Below are positions 51,201-61,585 of a stretch of 64,000 nt of DNA, one piece after another. This DNA comes from Gymnorhina tibicen (lineage: Eukaryota; Chordata; Aves; Passeriformes; Artamidae): positions 310,001 to 374,000 of the forward strand of contig VXAZ01004634.1 of assembly GCA_013399875.1 (NCBI GenBank). The letters run 5' to 3'. The notes below the pieces were generated by a model. The model ran no database searches. It worked only from the letters and a program-made list of their open reading frames with translations, and was not told the DNA's origin. The translations under genes were made by a program, and so were the position numbers. Positions within the stretch are counted from its first letter, which is position 1; the number at the start of each line of letters is the position of its first letter.

Positions 51201-53620
51201 ACACTGTTTTCTAATAAAATGGAAATTTTGTTTGAAATACAGTTTATCAACTGATGAGGAGACTGACTGGGTGATAATAGAATGACCCATCCACCACAAA
51301 TCCAAGATTCAGATACCAAAGAAGAAGAAACCTACTGCTCAGCATCATCACACTCTGCAACAACACTGGAGGGTCACCCTTGGTCTGCTCACGACCTCCT
51401 TGAGCATGTCTTGGTGGCTGTGCCGAGGAGTGCCCACGATGACACAAAGGTGGTGGCTTGCAGGTTATGCCTTGGGGCTGTTCTCCAGCCTGAGAGCACC
51501 CAGGCAAGCACAGAGAACACCAGAGAGCACCTGGCCAGGTGTGTCAGTGCTGAACCAGCCCCTGGGACTGGTGTGACACTCAGTCCGCAGCCTGATGCAG
51601 ACACAGCATTGGCCCTCTGTGTGCTGAGCTGAAGTTGTTACTTGCACGGCCAAGGAGTTAGTGTGCCTAGCCAGCTAACCTAGCTAAGAGTCACAGCAGG
51701 CACTTCTGGGAACTTCAGGTGCTCAGTAAATAACTGTTTCTTATCTTCATAGGCAGAATTTAATGTTTTTCTGTCCCTTATAATCCGAAACCCCAGTATT
51801 TTTACCACACATCCATATTATCTGCCAAGTCTGTTGCATATGAAGCACTTCTTGAAAACTAAAAATCCAGATTTGAGAGGCACAGGTGTGGAGATGTAAG
51901 GAATAACAGATCCATTTTTATCCAGGAGCTCTGCTTGTTCTCCCACTCACTCAACAAGCAGCCCACACTTGCCTCTTCCACTCAGCCCTGGGTGTCATCT
52001 GGAGGTGACCATGGGGAGCTGGGCTTGCTCTAAGTGCTTTAGAGCGATAGCACAGGAAGGGGCTTCTTTTGTACTTCCTAGAGCTTATGCATCTGTTTGG
52101 GCTCTACATGACAACAACTTTTATACTTTTCATGTTCCACAGATGTCCTGTTTGTACCTTCAGGTAGTGAAAAGCATCTTTGTGTGAAACGATAAATGAA
52201 TACATTGATTTATACAGTGTTTGCCCCGCTCTAAAAATCAATGCAAACTTGCAGGAAAACAGAGAATCAGAGAGATTATTTTGGGGTTCAGTTTACCAGA
52301 AAGCAATATGTGTTTGTTTGTATACTTCGAATGAGTTAGTGAACATGTATCATTAAGTCTTATATAAGTATACAGATGCATGTGCTCACACACTCACCTG
52401 AACCACTAATAATTAAAAACATTTTTGACTAAACAGTAGGAAGGGAGCAAAGTTTAAAATATCTGGACTTAAGAGGCTTGGGATTTTCAGCAGTGCCTCT
52501 GAAGAGATGGGATTTAAGGCTGCTATGAGTCCTACAAAAAAGCATAAAGGGGAAAAAAGAAGTCCCCTCCGTCCTGTATGAAGCCCTTTGTGAAGCCCGT
52601 GTGTATTTTTGCAGTCCTTCTCTGCCATAGCTGTGAGGAATGTGAGTGTACTTGCCTGCAGCCAGGGTGTAGCAGGGGACTGGTCTCTGGAGAGCATTGC
52701 ATTGTGCATGGCACGTACTCTACATGGCAGATTGTCACGCAAGTAAATGCTGACAGATTCACTTTATACACCCGCCCAGTTTCTTCATTCCCCTCTAGAG
52801 TCTGAGCCAGATGTGCTGGCAGTGCTTATGGGAGAGAGGAGGCCGAGATACTTCATGCTGATGCTGTCTTTGGGTTTGGGGCCTGCTTTTCCTATGAATC
52901 TTAATAAAGGCTCAAGAAAGCTTCATTTCCAGGCATTTGACAGGCTAGTGCCAGTCCAGAAGCAACGGGGGAGCATGCTGTGCATACTTGCTTACAGCAG
53001 CCCTGCTGGGTTTTTATTAATTGTCCTCTTATGTGCTTTCATATTCTGCAGGGAGACAAACCATAGTCTCTCTGTGCTGAAAAGAGATGCTTCGGACAAA
53101 ATGGAGTCAGTGCTGTTCTCCTTGGCAAAGACTTGCTCCTTCAGGGCCTGCGCTTTCAGAAAAGAGACACATTAGATATAACACTGAATTTGATGTGCTT
53201 AAATTACCTGACAAGCACCATGAGTTTCTGCTTTTGCTGATTACTGATCTGCCACCATCATCCATTTCTTGTTTAACTGATCATGGTGTGAGCATGATGT
53301 TTGTGCTGCAGAGAGAATGCCACTTCCTTCTGTCCCCCATGTGGGTCACTTGGAGGATGATTGTCCCCTCACACTTCAGGGAGTCTCACTGGCACTGCAC
53401 TGGTGTTGAGCAAATGGGAGTGAAAGGATCTTTTTGCCTGCTCCTCTCCCACACGCTTCATTGACCCATCAGCTCTGGCTGCATGCAGTACAGCTAGATG
53501 CAGAATGATTTGCAGGAGATATTGCTTCTGAAATTGCTGACTTAGCAAGCCTTGAAAAGAAAGCCAGAACAGAGGGCATTTGGGCTGAGGGATGGTTACA
53601 GAGATACATTATATACCATT

Positions 53621-53637
53621 AAAAAAAAAAAAAAAAA
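53621..53637. repeat. A17 homopolymer followed by GAA/A-rich sequence
   Basis: Seventeen A's are followed by GAAGAAGATGAAAAAAGG. I found no processed-transcript-like sequence upstream, and no polyadenylation signal close before it, so I do not call a retrotransposed copy. Confidence 0.8.
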
Positions 53638-55923
53638 GAAGAAGATGAAAAAAGGCCAAAAAAGTAGAGAACTGGCATACTGGAACATGGTTCTGCCCGT
53701 TCCCTGTGACTGGTTCAGCTTTCCTGGCCAGCACACTGAATCACTATCCAGAGCCTTTAAAATAATCAGTCATCATCTATTTTCTTCTCCTGGTTTGTAT
53801 GACTTCGCTGCTTTTCTGGAAAAAAATGTGCACACAAAACCATTACACTTCCCAAAAGATGTAAGATGTTAATTGTGTGAATTCTCTTGTAGCAACATAA
53901 CATTTGGAACAATGTCTTGTTTCAAAAGTATGGTTTCTTTAACTCTCCCATACTGAAAATAGAAGCAACCAAGGTATGCATTGACCTCAGCATTAGGAAT
54001 CTGGGATTTCTAGTATTTTTTCAACAAATACAAGAATCATAGGCCTTGACATTCAGACTGTGCAAAATTCTTTACAGTTTCAAGATAACAGCCTGATTTT
54101 TCCTTCTGTTACATTCTGTAGGAACAGGGATAATCCTGGAGCATTTATTGTGAGGAGAGCTGTCACTCCAAAGAAGTCTTCCCTTTTACTATTCTCATTA
54201 GAATAATATTAGTTGAGTTCATAAAAACTGCGAAGAAGCGTAGAAAAAATTATTTCCATGGCCAAATCCTTCCTTTCCAAATAAAATGTGGATTATGAAA
54301 GCTGAAAAAAACCCCTGTGTTCTTTTCCAATAAAACTCTTTAGGAGTCATTTAGGCATGTGGCCCATGTCAATCACAGTGTGATACAAAATTAACTCTAA
54401 ATGAACAAGACTGACACTGGAAACCAGGTGCTTAATTTGTGAACCAGCTCCTCTAAAAAACATGTAATTGCAGATAATTTAACGATATATTGAAAATAAA
54501 ACTGTATAAGGCCAAATGCTTGAAAATAGTGGTCTAGATTTCATCACTGAAAACCTGGGAACTTGACACTCAAAAGTAAAGTGTGTTTTTGTCAGATGAT
54601 CTTCTGTGATAACAATGTCAGGAGATGAGAAATTGAGGCTAGAGATATCAAAGAATTTACTTAGTCACCTTGCCAGATATTTTGGAGAACCTTGAGTGTC
54701 CTCACTGTCTTTAGAAATGAGTCACATAGAATAGGGCATGTATTGTTGAGTTTTACAGTCAGTAAATAGTGCAGAGTTCCCACATGGTTCCTTCCTGCCA
54801 TGTTTGGCATGTCCAGGATAGCAGTCTCCAGAGGACTGTGTGTGTTGAATGTGCAGCAGCACTGGGGAGCAGCAATATATGAACTGCCATCCCGAACAAA
54901 ACTCTGTGCCACCAAGTCCAGGTTACCACTGCCACACATCTCAAGAGGATAGGAAAATAATGTGTCACTGGGCAGCTGTAACAGAACCTGCACCCAGACC
55001 TTCATTCCACCTCCTCAATCTGTATCCCAGGGTCTTTTGTGTTCCTGTGGTGAACTAAAGTAGGAAAGATTTCTAGATCCCTCTAGGTACACACAAGTTT
55101 ATTCATTTTGGCTCTCTTTGGCTCTCTTTTTGTGTATTTTAACAAGTACATGGTTTAACTTGTGTGTTTGCTGGCTGGAATGGTCTCAGGTCAATGTGAA
55201 TAATACCTGAGCTGGCTTTGGTATACCTGTATCTTGGTCTTAAAGATGAGCACTCCAAAACTTTATTGACAATTAAGAAATAGGTAAAAATTTAAATTGG
55301 CACTTGAATGAGATTAAAGAATGGCTTGTAAACAAACTTGCTTGTGCTCTCTGGACCCTGTAAAATAGCTCCTTCTATCCCAGTTTCCTTGACTAAGCAG
55401 CTCTCAAGGACTTTATGGGTTGAAATAATCTCCACATAGCCTCCTCTGCACTCCTAGTAGAGCCTCTCTGTCCATTGCTGCTGAAGTCTGGCTGTGTGTG
55501 TCTGCTTTTCATTTTTTCTGGGGTACACAGCTTGGTAAAACAAACCACTCTTACAAATGCTCCTTGTTCCCTCTATTTCCTTGGTCTGGTACTTGCCACA
55601 AACCCATGGCATTGTTTCAGGAGTCAAACCAGTAAAAAACTGACCCAAAAATCACATAAAGTGGGGGGTGGGGGTGTCAGCAAGTTTAGCAAGCTGAACC
55701 AGCCCACTGAAAGTCAGACAGATGCCACTACCATTTCAAAGACTATGCGGAGTGGTGGTGGAGTTGGGGTGCCTGTTCTTGGTTGGTCATCTCATTCCTA
55801 CTGCAAAACTACAGCCTTCAGGAGTATTTGGAGTCTGGCTGACCACTGTCTGTCTTTCCCCAGCTGTCATAGCCTCCCTCCTACCTCAGAGGTTAAGCTG
55901 CTCTTGAAGCATGATATGGCCTC

Positions 55924-55966
55924 TGCGGTGGTTTAGGCCAAATTCAGGGAAACGTCCAAAAGGAAC
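55924..55966. mobile_element. Probable LTR edge running into the assembly gap
   Basis: TGCGGTGGTTTAGGCC at 55924 resembles the terminal words of the other LTRs here (TGTTGTGGTTTAG at 22748, TGTCATGGTTTAAC at 40937). The sequence then runs AGGGAAACGTCCAAAAGGAAC and stops at the gap. I infer that an LTR or other interspersed repeat caused the gap. The right flank does not show a clear matching end. Confidence 0.4.
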
Positions 55967-56397
55967 NNNNNNNNNNNNNNNNNNNNNNNNNNNNNNNNNN
56001 NNNNNNNNNNNNNNNNNNNNNNNNNNNNNNNNNNNNNNNNNNNNNNNNNNNNNNNNNNNNNNNNNNNNNNNNNNNNNNNNNNNNNNNNNNNNNNNNNNNN
56101 NNNNNNNNNNNNNNNNNNNNNNNNNNNNNNNNNNNNNNNNNNNNNNNNNNNNNNNNNNNNNNNNNNNNNNNNNNNNNNNNNNNNNNNNNNNNNNNNNNNN
56201 NNNNNNNNNNNNNNNNNNNNNNNNNNNNNNNNNNNNNNNNNNNNNNNNNNNNNNNNNNNNNNNNNNNNNNNNNNNNNNNNNNNNNNNNNNNNNNNNNNNN
56301 NNNNNNNNNNNNNNNNNNNNNNNNNNNNNNNNNNNNNNNNNNNNNNNNNNNNNNNNNNNNNNNNNNNNNNNNNNNNNNNNNNNNNNNNNNNNNNNNN
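55967..56397. other. Assembly gap (431 N)
   Basis: Every base is N. Reading frames that cross it are meaningless. The gap length may be an estimate. Confidence 1.
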
Positions 56398-57117
56398 AGA
56401 AAGGCTCAGGAATCATGTCTGGGCATAGAGCAATGGTAGGGGATACAACAGCATAAAGTTACCCCAAGACACCTCTCAGGATGTTGGGGTGCCAAATTAC
56501 ATCCCAAACTAGCAGCCCTCCTCCTGGTTCCTATATGGTCAGTGAACTGTGCATTGTAAAACTTATGTGCGTCCCTTTGGGTAGGCTTGTCTCCATTGTG
56601 GTGTAACCTCTTTCTTGCAGCCGTCATCTTGACTTCCATTGCAGTCAGCAAGCAGCATTAAAGCGCTGTGATCATATGGGTAGTACAAGAGAAATCACAG
56701 CAGAAAAATGCAATTTGCAGTCAGGTCTAGCTGTGGTGTGTATATTCAGGGTGTCGATTCCAAGTGCAAATTTAAAACATTTGTTTTTGAATGTTTAGCC
56801 ACAATTCTTAGTGGTTAATACAAATTTCTGCTAGAAAGGAGAAATAGGAAAAAAAATCAGCATAAATTTGCCTCAGTGTAAAATTCATACTCCAACGAAT
56901 TACTATTATTTTGCAGACAGCAGTAACAGCAAGTAAGCTATTCAGTATTATTGTAATGCTGATGATTATTGTTCGTTTCTGTTCACCAAAACAAAGAAAA
57001 TCGAAAAATTGCCTACTGTCTTCAAACCCACCTCATATTAAATCCCCTGGGCTTCATTCCCAACCCGCACCTGCCTGACATCAGTGTGGGCAATTGATTT
57101 CCATGAGGAAACACTCA

Positions 57118-57462
57118 ATTTGCATCAGTGCCCACGACTGAAAAAACAGGTCCTGGCTTTTTGCGAGGTTTGGCATACTGTCTTGAAATCAGACAAAATT
57201 AGCCAGAATTTGTGAATTGGTTATTCTTTGCCTGCTGAAACAAGGCAATGTCTGCAAGCGCTGCTTTGAGGGTCTGTTCTTTTTGTCTGAGAACAGATGT
57301 CTGGGAGGGGTTTTGGCAGGACCCACTCTGTCAAACAGTCCAGCTTTGACAGTTACTTGCTTGAGGGACGGCTAAAATGCAAAGCATTTCTGATCAGAAT
57401 ATCATATTCATCTGGAAGTTAATTACTGTGTCTGCCTTGGTATAAATAATTAATTATGCAAA
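57118..57462. promoter_or_regulatory. Group of octamer/POU- and homeobox-like motifs (candidate enhancer)
   Basis: There is a perfect octamer ATTTGCAT (reverse of ATGCAAAT) at 57118-57125, a near-octamer ATGCAAAG at 57377-57384, and TAATTAATTATGCAAA at 57447-57462, which joins homeobox core sites to an octamer-like word. POU and homeodomain factors bind such sequences in developmental enhancers. Short A+T-rich motifs also arise by chance, so this is only a candidate. Confidence 0.2.
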
Positions 57463-59219
57463 ACCCACACAGCTGTGGCTGGACAGAGTTAAGTGACTTG
57501 CTGTCAGTGTCTCACGGTCTGGAAAGGATGAAGGGATTTAGAAAATAAGCTCTTTAACTCTTGGGCCATACTACTGTGGTAGCCCCCCTCCTGATCAGAT
57601 GAGAATATGATTATCACTGAGCATGCTTTTCTTTACAAAAGGACGTTTTCCAGTTTAGCCTGTTCAGGCCCCAGTAATAATCTCTTCTCAACACTGTGGC
57701 TGTGTCAAGCTAAGAATCCAAACACTGATTGTTTTAAGGGAATGAATTTGCAAAGCCTCTGTGACTGCACAGTCATGCTCAGAGCAATCATTAGCCAAAG
57801 CTACGTCTGCATCCAGGTGTGGATGTGTGCAGGGGAGTGAGCGAAGAGTGAAGGCACATGGATGCAATAATCAACCTGTCTCATTTTATAGCACACCAAG
57901 GTAAAGAGAAGGCCAAGTTTACAGAAATTACAAATATTTTTGACAGCAGCAGTCCAGTATCTGATATTCTGAAAAATGGGTAGTGTCATGGGTTCACACT
58001 GTCAAATGAACAGTATTTCTGGAAGGCAAGGGTGGAGAAATTGTCTTACTATACACCCCTTTATGGTACGTATTTTCCAGTAGATCATGGATTTTAAATG
58101 TACAAATAGAAGTATCAGCCCAGACTCATTTGCGATAAGTGGTTTTCTGCATGTAACTCTGATTTGCCAAAACATTTCTTGCCTGTAACACTAGTAAATG
58201 AAACACAAAAAACAAAACCTTGGTAAATGTGTCAAATACCTTGGTGAAGGCCAACACTATGAAATTACTGCAGGAAAACACAACCCAGAGGACATATTTT
58301 GTACCTTCAAAGGATCAAACACACCACAATTCATAGGATGGCTAGGGATCTCAACATATATTTTATTCTTTCCTTTAAGTAATGTAAAGCTGTGTAAGCA
58401 TCTATCTACTCAAATGAGCAGGGAGGGAAAAAATTAGTCTGTGAAAGTATTAGATGTAGAAGATACTTATCTGTGACTCTTTCCAGGCTTTGGCTGTATT
58501 ATTAAAATGAACTGAGTTTTATATATGGAACTGTTATATAGAAATTTTCATCCTCCAAGGATCCCAAAATACATTACAAAGTATTGTAGAGATTGTAAGC
58601 AAGTGCAGAAGCAGTTACATGCTTAGCTGTAGTTCAGATATAACCTTAGACATTGTAAAATGTGAAAAGGAAATGTAGTAGGAAAACTGCTTATCCTTTC
58701 AAATAAATGCTACAGGCCTTCTACCAACCACCTGGAAGGGTATTGCTGACAGACATGACAGGACATTGGCTCACATGAAACAAAAGGGGTTTTTTCCAGT
58801 GTGCCATTTTCCCCATGTGCCGGATGCAGTCTAAGCTCTGGGTTTGATTTTGTGTTCTTGACACAGAAATTCAAACTATAGCCTGATCCATGCAAGGATA
58901 CTGTCAAACGAGAGACAGTGACATTTGGGCTATTTCTCCAGCAAGAAGCAAGGCTCCAGTTGAAGGTCCAGGCAGTGGCTTGTGATCCCCCATGCCATTT
59001 AATTGTTAACATGCACCTTGGCACAGCTTTGGCCCTCCTACATGGTGCAAAGATATTTGCTTTCAGTTCAGGCTAAGGTTCCCTTAGCCAAGGGCTTTTC
59101 ATAACAGGAAGCATTCATGAGATTACCCAGGTTTCTAGAAGAAACCTGTCTGGCTGTGTGGTACCTGTCTTCAGGACCAAAGGATGGGCTAGGCTTGGGA
59201 GCAGCCCTGGTCCTACTGA

Positions 59220-59245
59220 AGCCAGTGACAGTTCAGTCACTGGCT
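59220..59245. repeat. Short inverted repeat, 10-bp stem
   Basis: AGCCAGTGAC and GTCACTGGCT are exact reverse complements around AGTTCA. No function is inferred. Confidence 0.8.
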
Positions 59246-59937
59246 CTAATGTAAATGTGACTGTCTATCAGTAAACAATTCTACCACTGAACAGAAATGA
59301 TTGCATGTGGATTGTCTGTAGTTTAAAAATTCAACTACAAGCATGATCAAAAACTGTGATAAAACTCAGAGGCCTCATATGACCTCTGCCAAAGGTTGTG
59401 AGAAAATGTGCTAGTTTTGCTTTAATGCTGCCAAAATTGGCAACTTAAAAACACACATAATTTTTTACATTGAAGAATTCCCTTTCTGAACAAACCTGAT
59501 GTGTCTGCATGCTGTCATTTCTGACAATGGCAACACCTCAAATACCTGTAAGCATTGTTCAGCAGTCATCTTCTAATTCATTTTAAATGTCACTTGAAAT
59601 TACTAGTAAGACGGACAGGAAAACAAGAAAGAAAAACTGAAGTTTGAGGATCCAAAAATACAGTCATGGAAAAATTCTTTTTGTTTCAAGAAGATTATCC
59701 CTAAGCTCCTTTAGGGAATTAAAAAAAAAAAAGTCAAGAAGCGTGGTTGTCCTTGGTTTGTCAGTGGTGACAAGCGTTGCTAACAAGGGTTCTCAATGCA
59801 AAGATTATACTGGAAAGCAATTTTTTATCCACAATTTTCTTGAATCCTAGTAACCTGGTTGTTGTCCTGAGTCTAGCAAGATGGAGGTAATTTTCCCCAC
59901 GGCAGTGCTGTGTTTTGCATTGGTAGCTGGCAAGGTG

Positions 59938-59962
59938 CTGATATCGCCTTTGGTGATATCAG
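59938..59962 (+). repeat. Small hairpin inside the LTR
   Basis: CTGATATCGCC and GGTGATATCAG pair over 11 positions, one of them G-T, around a TTT loop. Confidence 0.7.
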
Positions 59963-60323
59963 TGCTTTGGTGCCTGCTAAGCAGTGCTGGAACCATCAGT
60001 GCTGTCTCTCCAACTCTCCCCCCTCACTGGTAGGCTGGGGTGGGCAAGACCTTGGGAGGAGACATAGCCAGGACAGCTAACTCAAACTGACTACAGGGAT
60101 ATTCCATGCCATATGATGTCTGCTCAGTGGTAAAATCTAGGAGAAAAGTGGAGAGGAGGAGGGGGCATTTGTTTTACTGTGTTTCTATGTTTTTCTTCCG
60201 GAGCAGCTGCTGCCTGTACTGAAGTCCTGCTTCCTGGGAAGCAGATGGACATCTCTTTTTGATGGGAAGAGAATGAATCTTTGCTTTTTCTTTGCTTCCA
60301 TGCATGCCCTTTGCTTTTGCTTT

Positions 60324-60329
60324 ATTAAA
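60324..60329 (+). terminator. LTR polyadenylation signal ATTAAA
   Basis: The common variant hexamer, placed about 125 bases before the LTR's 3' end and followed by a T-rich stretch, as expected in R/U5. Confidence 0.65.
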
Positions 60330-60453
60330 CTGCTTTTTTCTGAGCCAAAAGGTTTTTTCCCATATTATTTTCTTCCCCCTGTCCTGTGGAAAAAGGGAGT
60401 GATAGACTAGCTTTGGGGGCACCTGATAGCTAGCCAAGGTCAACTCACCACGG

Positions 60454-60756
60454 TCCTTTTTGTTGTCCAGTGTGGGACATGAGGAATTTGAGATAATGAT
60501 AATAGTTTGGAGAGGTAACACGCAAAACATAGACTGAACAACATCTAGAGAGTGAAAAGTGGAATAATCATGGAGAATTTCTGTCGTTGAAATTGTGGTG
60601 AGGTAAATTGTCCACTTTTGCTTCCTTATGATAATGTGATTTTGGTGTGGGGAATTATTTTTTGTTGACGTGAGTGAAGTTTGTGAATATTGTGTGATGA
60701 ATGTGAATTTTACTGCTAATTCTTAAAGATTTGATTCACAGATGTAAGGGGTTGTA
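60454..60756 (+). mobile_element. Retroviral leader remnant with decayed primer-binding-like site
   Basis: Right after the LTR end comes TCCTTTTTGTTGTCCAGTGT, then GGGACATGAGGAATTTGAG. Its layout matches the leader of related avian elements, where a primer-binding site resembling a lysine-tRNA type (TGGCGCCCAACGTGGGGC) follows the LTR. Here it is degraded but the GTGGGAC end is kept. The next ~250 bases (60500-60756) are non-coding, with GTG/TGAAT-rich stretches, and lead into another LTR copy. No gag, pol or env reading frame remains. The match to the leader is from memory. Confidence 0.5.
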
Positions 60757-60920
60757 TGTACTGGGTTTGTGTGATTTGGTAGTGAGGGTGACTTCTGTAA
60801 GAAGCTTCCAGAAGCTTCCCCCATGTCCAACAGAGCCAATGCCAGCTGCCCAGCTGAGAAGGAGAGTGACAAAGCAGCTTTGGTAGGCATCCAGAATCCA
60901 TTCAGGGCCAATCCATCACA
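60757..60920 (+). mobile_element. Internally deleted short LTR copy, plus strand
   Basis: It begins TGTACTGGGTTTGTGTGA, continues with GTGACTTCTGTAAGAAGC and TTCCAGAAGCTTCCCCCATG, typical of the start of a long avian LTR family. It then jumps directly to that family's 3' tail (GAGAGTGACAAAGCAGC to CCAATCCATCACA). The junction holds two CCAGCTG words (60842-60848 and 60850-60856), suggesting a deletion between short repeats. It is the same family as the LTR at 1-392, with which it shares the tail. No 5-bp duplication flanks it. Confidence 0.75.
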
Positions 60921-61524
60921 CTGGTACTTCCTGAGATTCTCATATTCTAGGCAGATTCCACTACGTTTTTGTCACCCCAAGGTGTTCAACTTTGCTGGCA
61001 CCACTCAGCCTTCTCATCTTTCCCCTTCTCCCCCATTTAATCTTTTCACATCTTTTTTTGTCTGTGTACTTTTGCTTATTTCTCTTCTTTCCCCTATCCC
61101 TAGGCAGAGGTCTCCCACCATTCCTTCCCCTCGGGGCAGTGCCTTAGCACAACGTCTTTGTTCTCTCAATCTTCTCTCTGGTTTAGTCCTTCCTCTTTTG
61201 CAGACCAGCCATGCACGCCAAGCACCATCCATCATCCATGCACACTCAGCAATGCCAGACCTGCCTTCTTTGATATCACTGTTTAAATTAAACCATCCTG
61301 ACATCCTCCTAAATGGATCAGTACTTGTCCCCTGCTCACAGATCTCCCTGAGCCACATCCATAACAATACATATGAAGAAAGGGAGGGTTACAGTGGCCG
61401 GTACTGATATGATATGGGTTTTCTGTTCTGTTTTGTTTATTTCATTCTATATCATTGAAGAAATCACAAAGTGTGTTTCCATATTAAACATAACTATCCA
61501 TAAATGCAGGTAGATAACTTTCTC

Positions 61525-61537
61525 ACATACACATATA

Positions 61538-61571
<34 letters not shown>

Positions 61572-61585
61572 TATACATACATATA
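61525..61585. repeat. (TG)n with TA/CA flanks
   Basis: ACATACACATATATG is followed by about 13 GT units and then ATATATGTATATACATACAT. The flanks are complementary to the core and can form a hairpin. Confidence 0.9.

Larger units (their letters stand above)
44271..55923. other. Unique DNA without a recognisable gene
   Basis: Frames of up to 142 codons (52747-53175) occur in G+C-richer patches near 51300-51650 and 52570-53460 but have no recognisable domains. A TAAA/TGAA array (48155) and an A17 run (53621) are listed separately. The segments 44930-45080, 45980-46200 and 47580-48060 are of even composition with many TAAT and CATTAA words and might be conserved non-coding DNA. That is untested. 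Confidence 0.55.
56398..59859. other. Unique DNA without a recognisable gene
   Basis: No frame exceeds about 104 codons. The part at 56950-57560 has even composition and several octamer- and homeobox-like words, listed as a candidate regulatory block. A short inverted repeat lies at 59220-59245. Confidence 0.55.
59860..60453 (+). mobile_element. 5' LTR (or LTR copy) of an avian endogenous retrovirus, plus strand
   Basis: The landmarks of the common avian LTR family seen inverted at 40937 appear here in sense order: GGTAATTTTCCCC (59886), GCCAGGACAGCTAACTC (about 60068), GGGATATTCCATGCCATATG (about 60097), a polyadenylation signal ATTAAA at 60324-60329, and the tail GGGAGTGATAGACTAGC (60395) to CAACTCACCAC (60451). 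It is followed by retroviral leader-like sequence, so this copy sits at the 5' side of a provirus remnant. The start, TGTTGTCCTGAG at 59860, is inferred from alignment with the family and could be off by a few bases. Confidence 0.8.

Noticed and set aside
52577..53464. Overlapping frames (75, 142 and 125 codons) and a possible exon with an upstream TTTTTGCAG
   Set aside because: The AG is followed by an open stretch ending near a weak GTAAAT donor, but such pairs are common by chance. No protein similarity was recognised and the frames conflict with one another.
53560..53640. Processed pseudogene ending in the A17 tract
   Set aside because: There is no coding-like sequence or polyadenylation signal upstream, and no target duplication was seen.
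54661..55005. Minus-strand 114-codon frame with faintly ankyrin-like words
   Set aside because: The 33-residue ankyrin spacing and the conserved TPLH-type motif are not present.
55886..56456. Frames of 176 and 181 codons on both strands
   Set aside because: They consist almost wholly of N from the assembly gap.
60823..61407. Longest gap-free reading frame in the window (194 codons, plus)
   Set aside because: It begins in an LTR fragment and continues through C/T-rich DNA that is low in stops. It has no domain or family motif and no promoter context.
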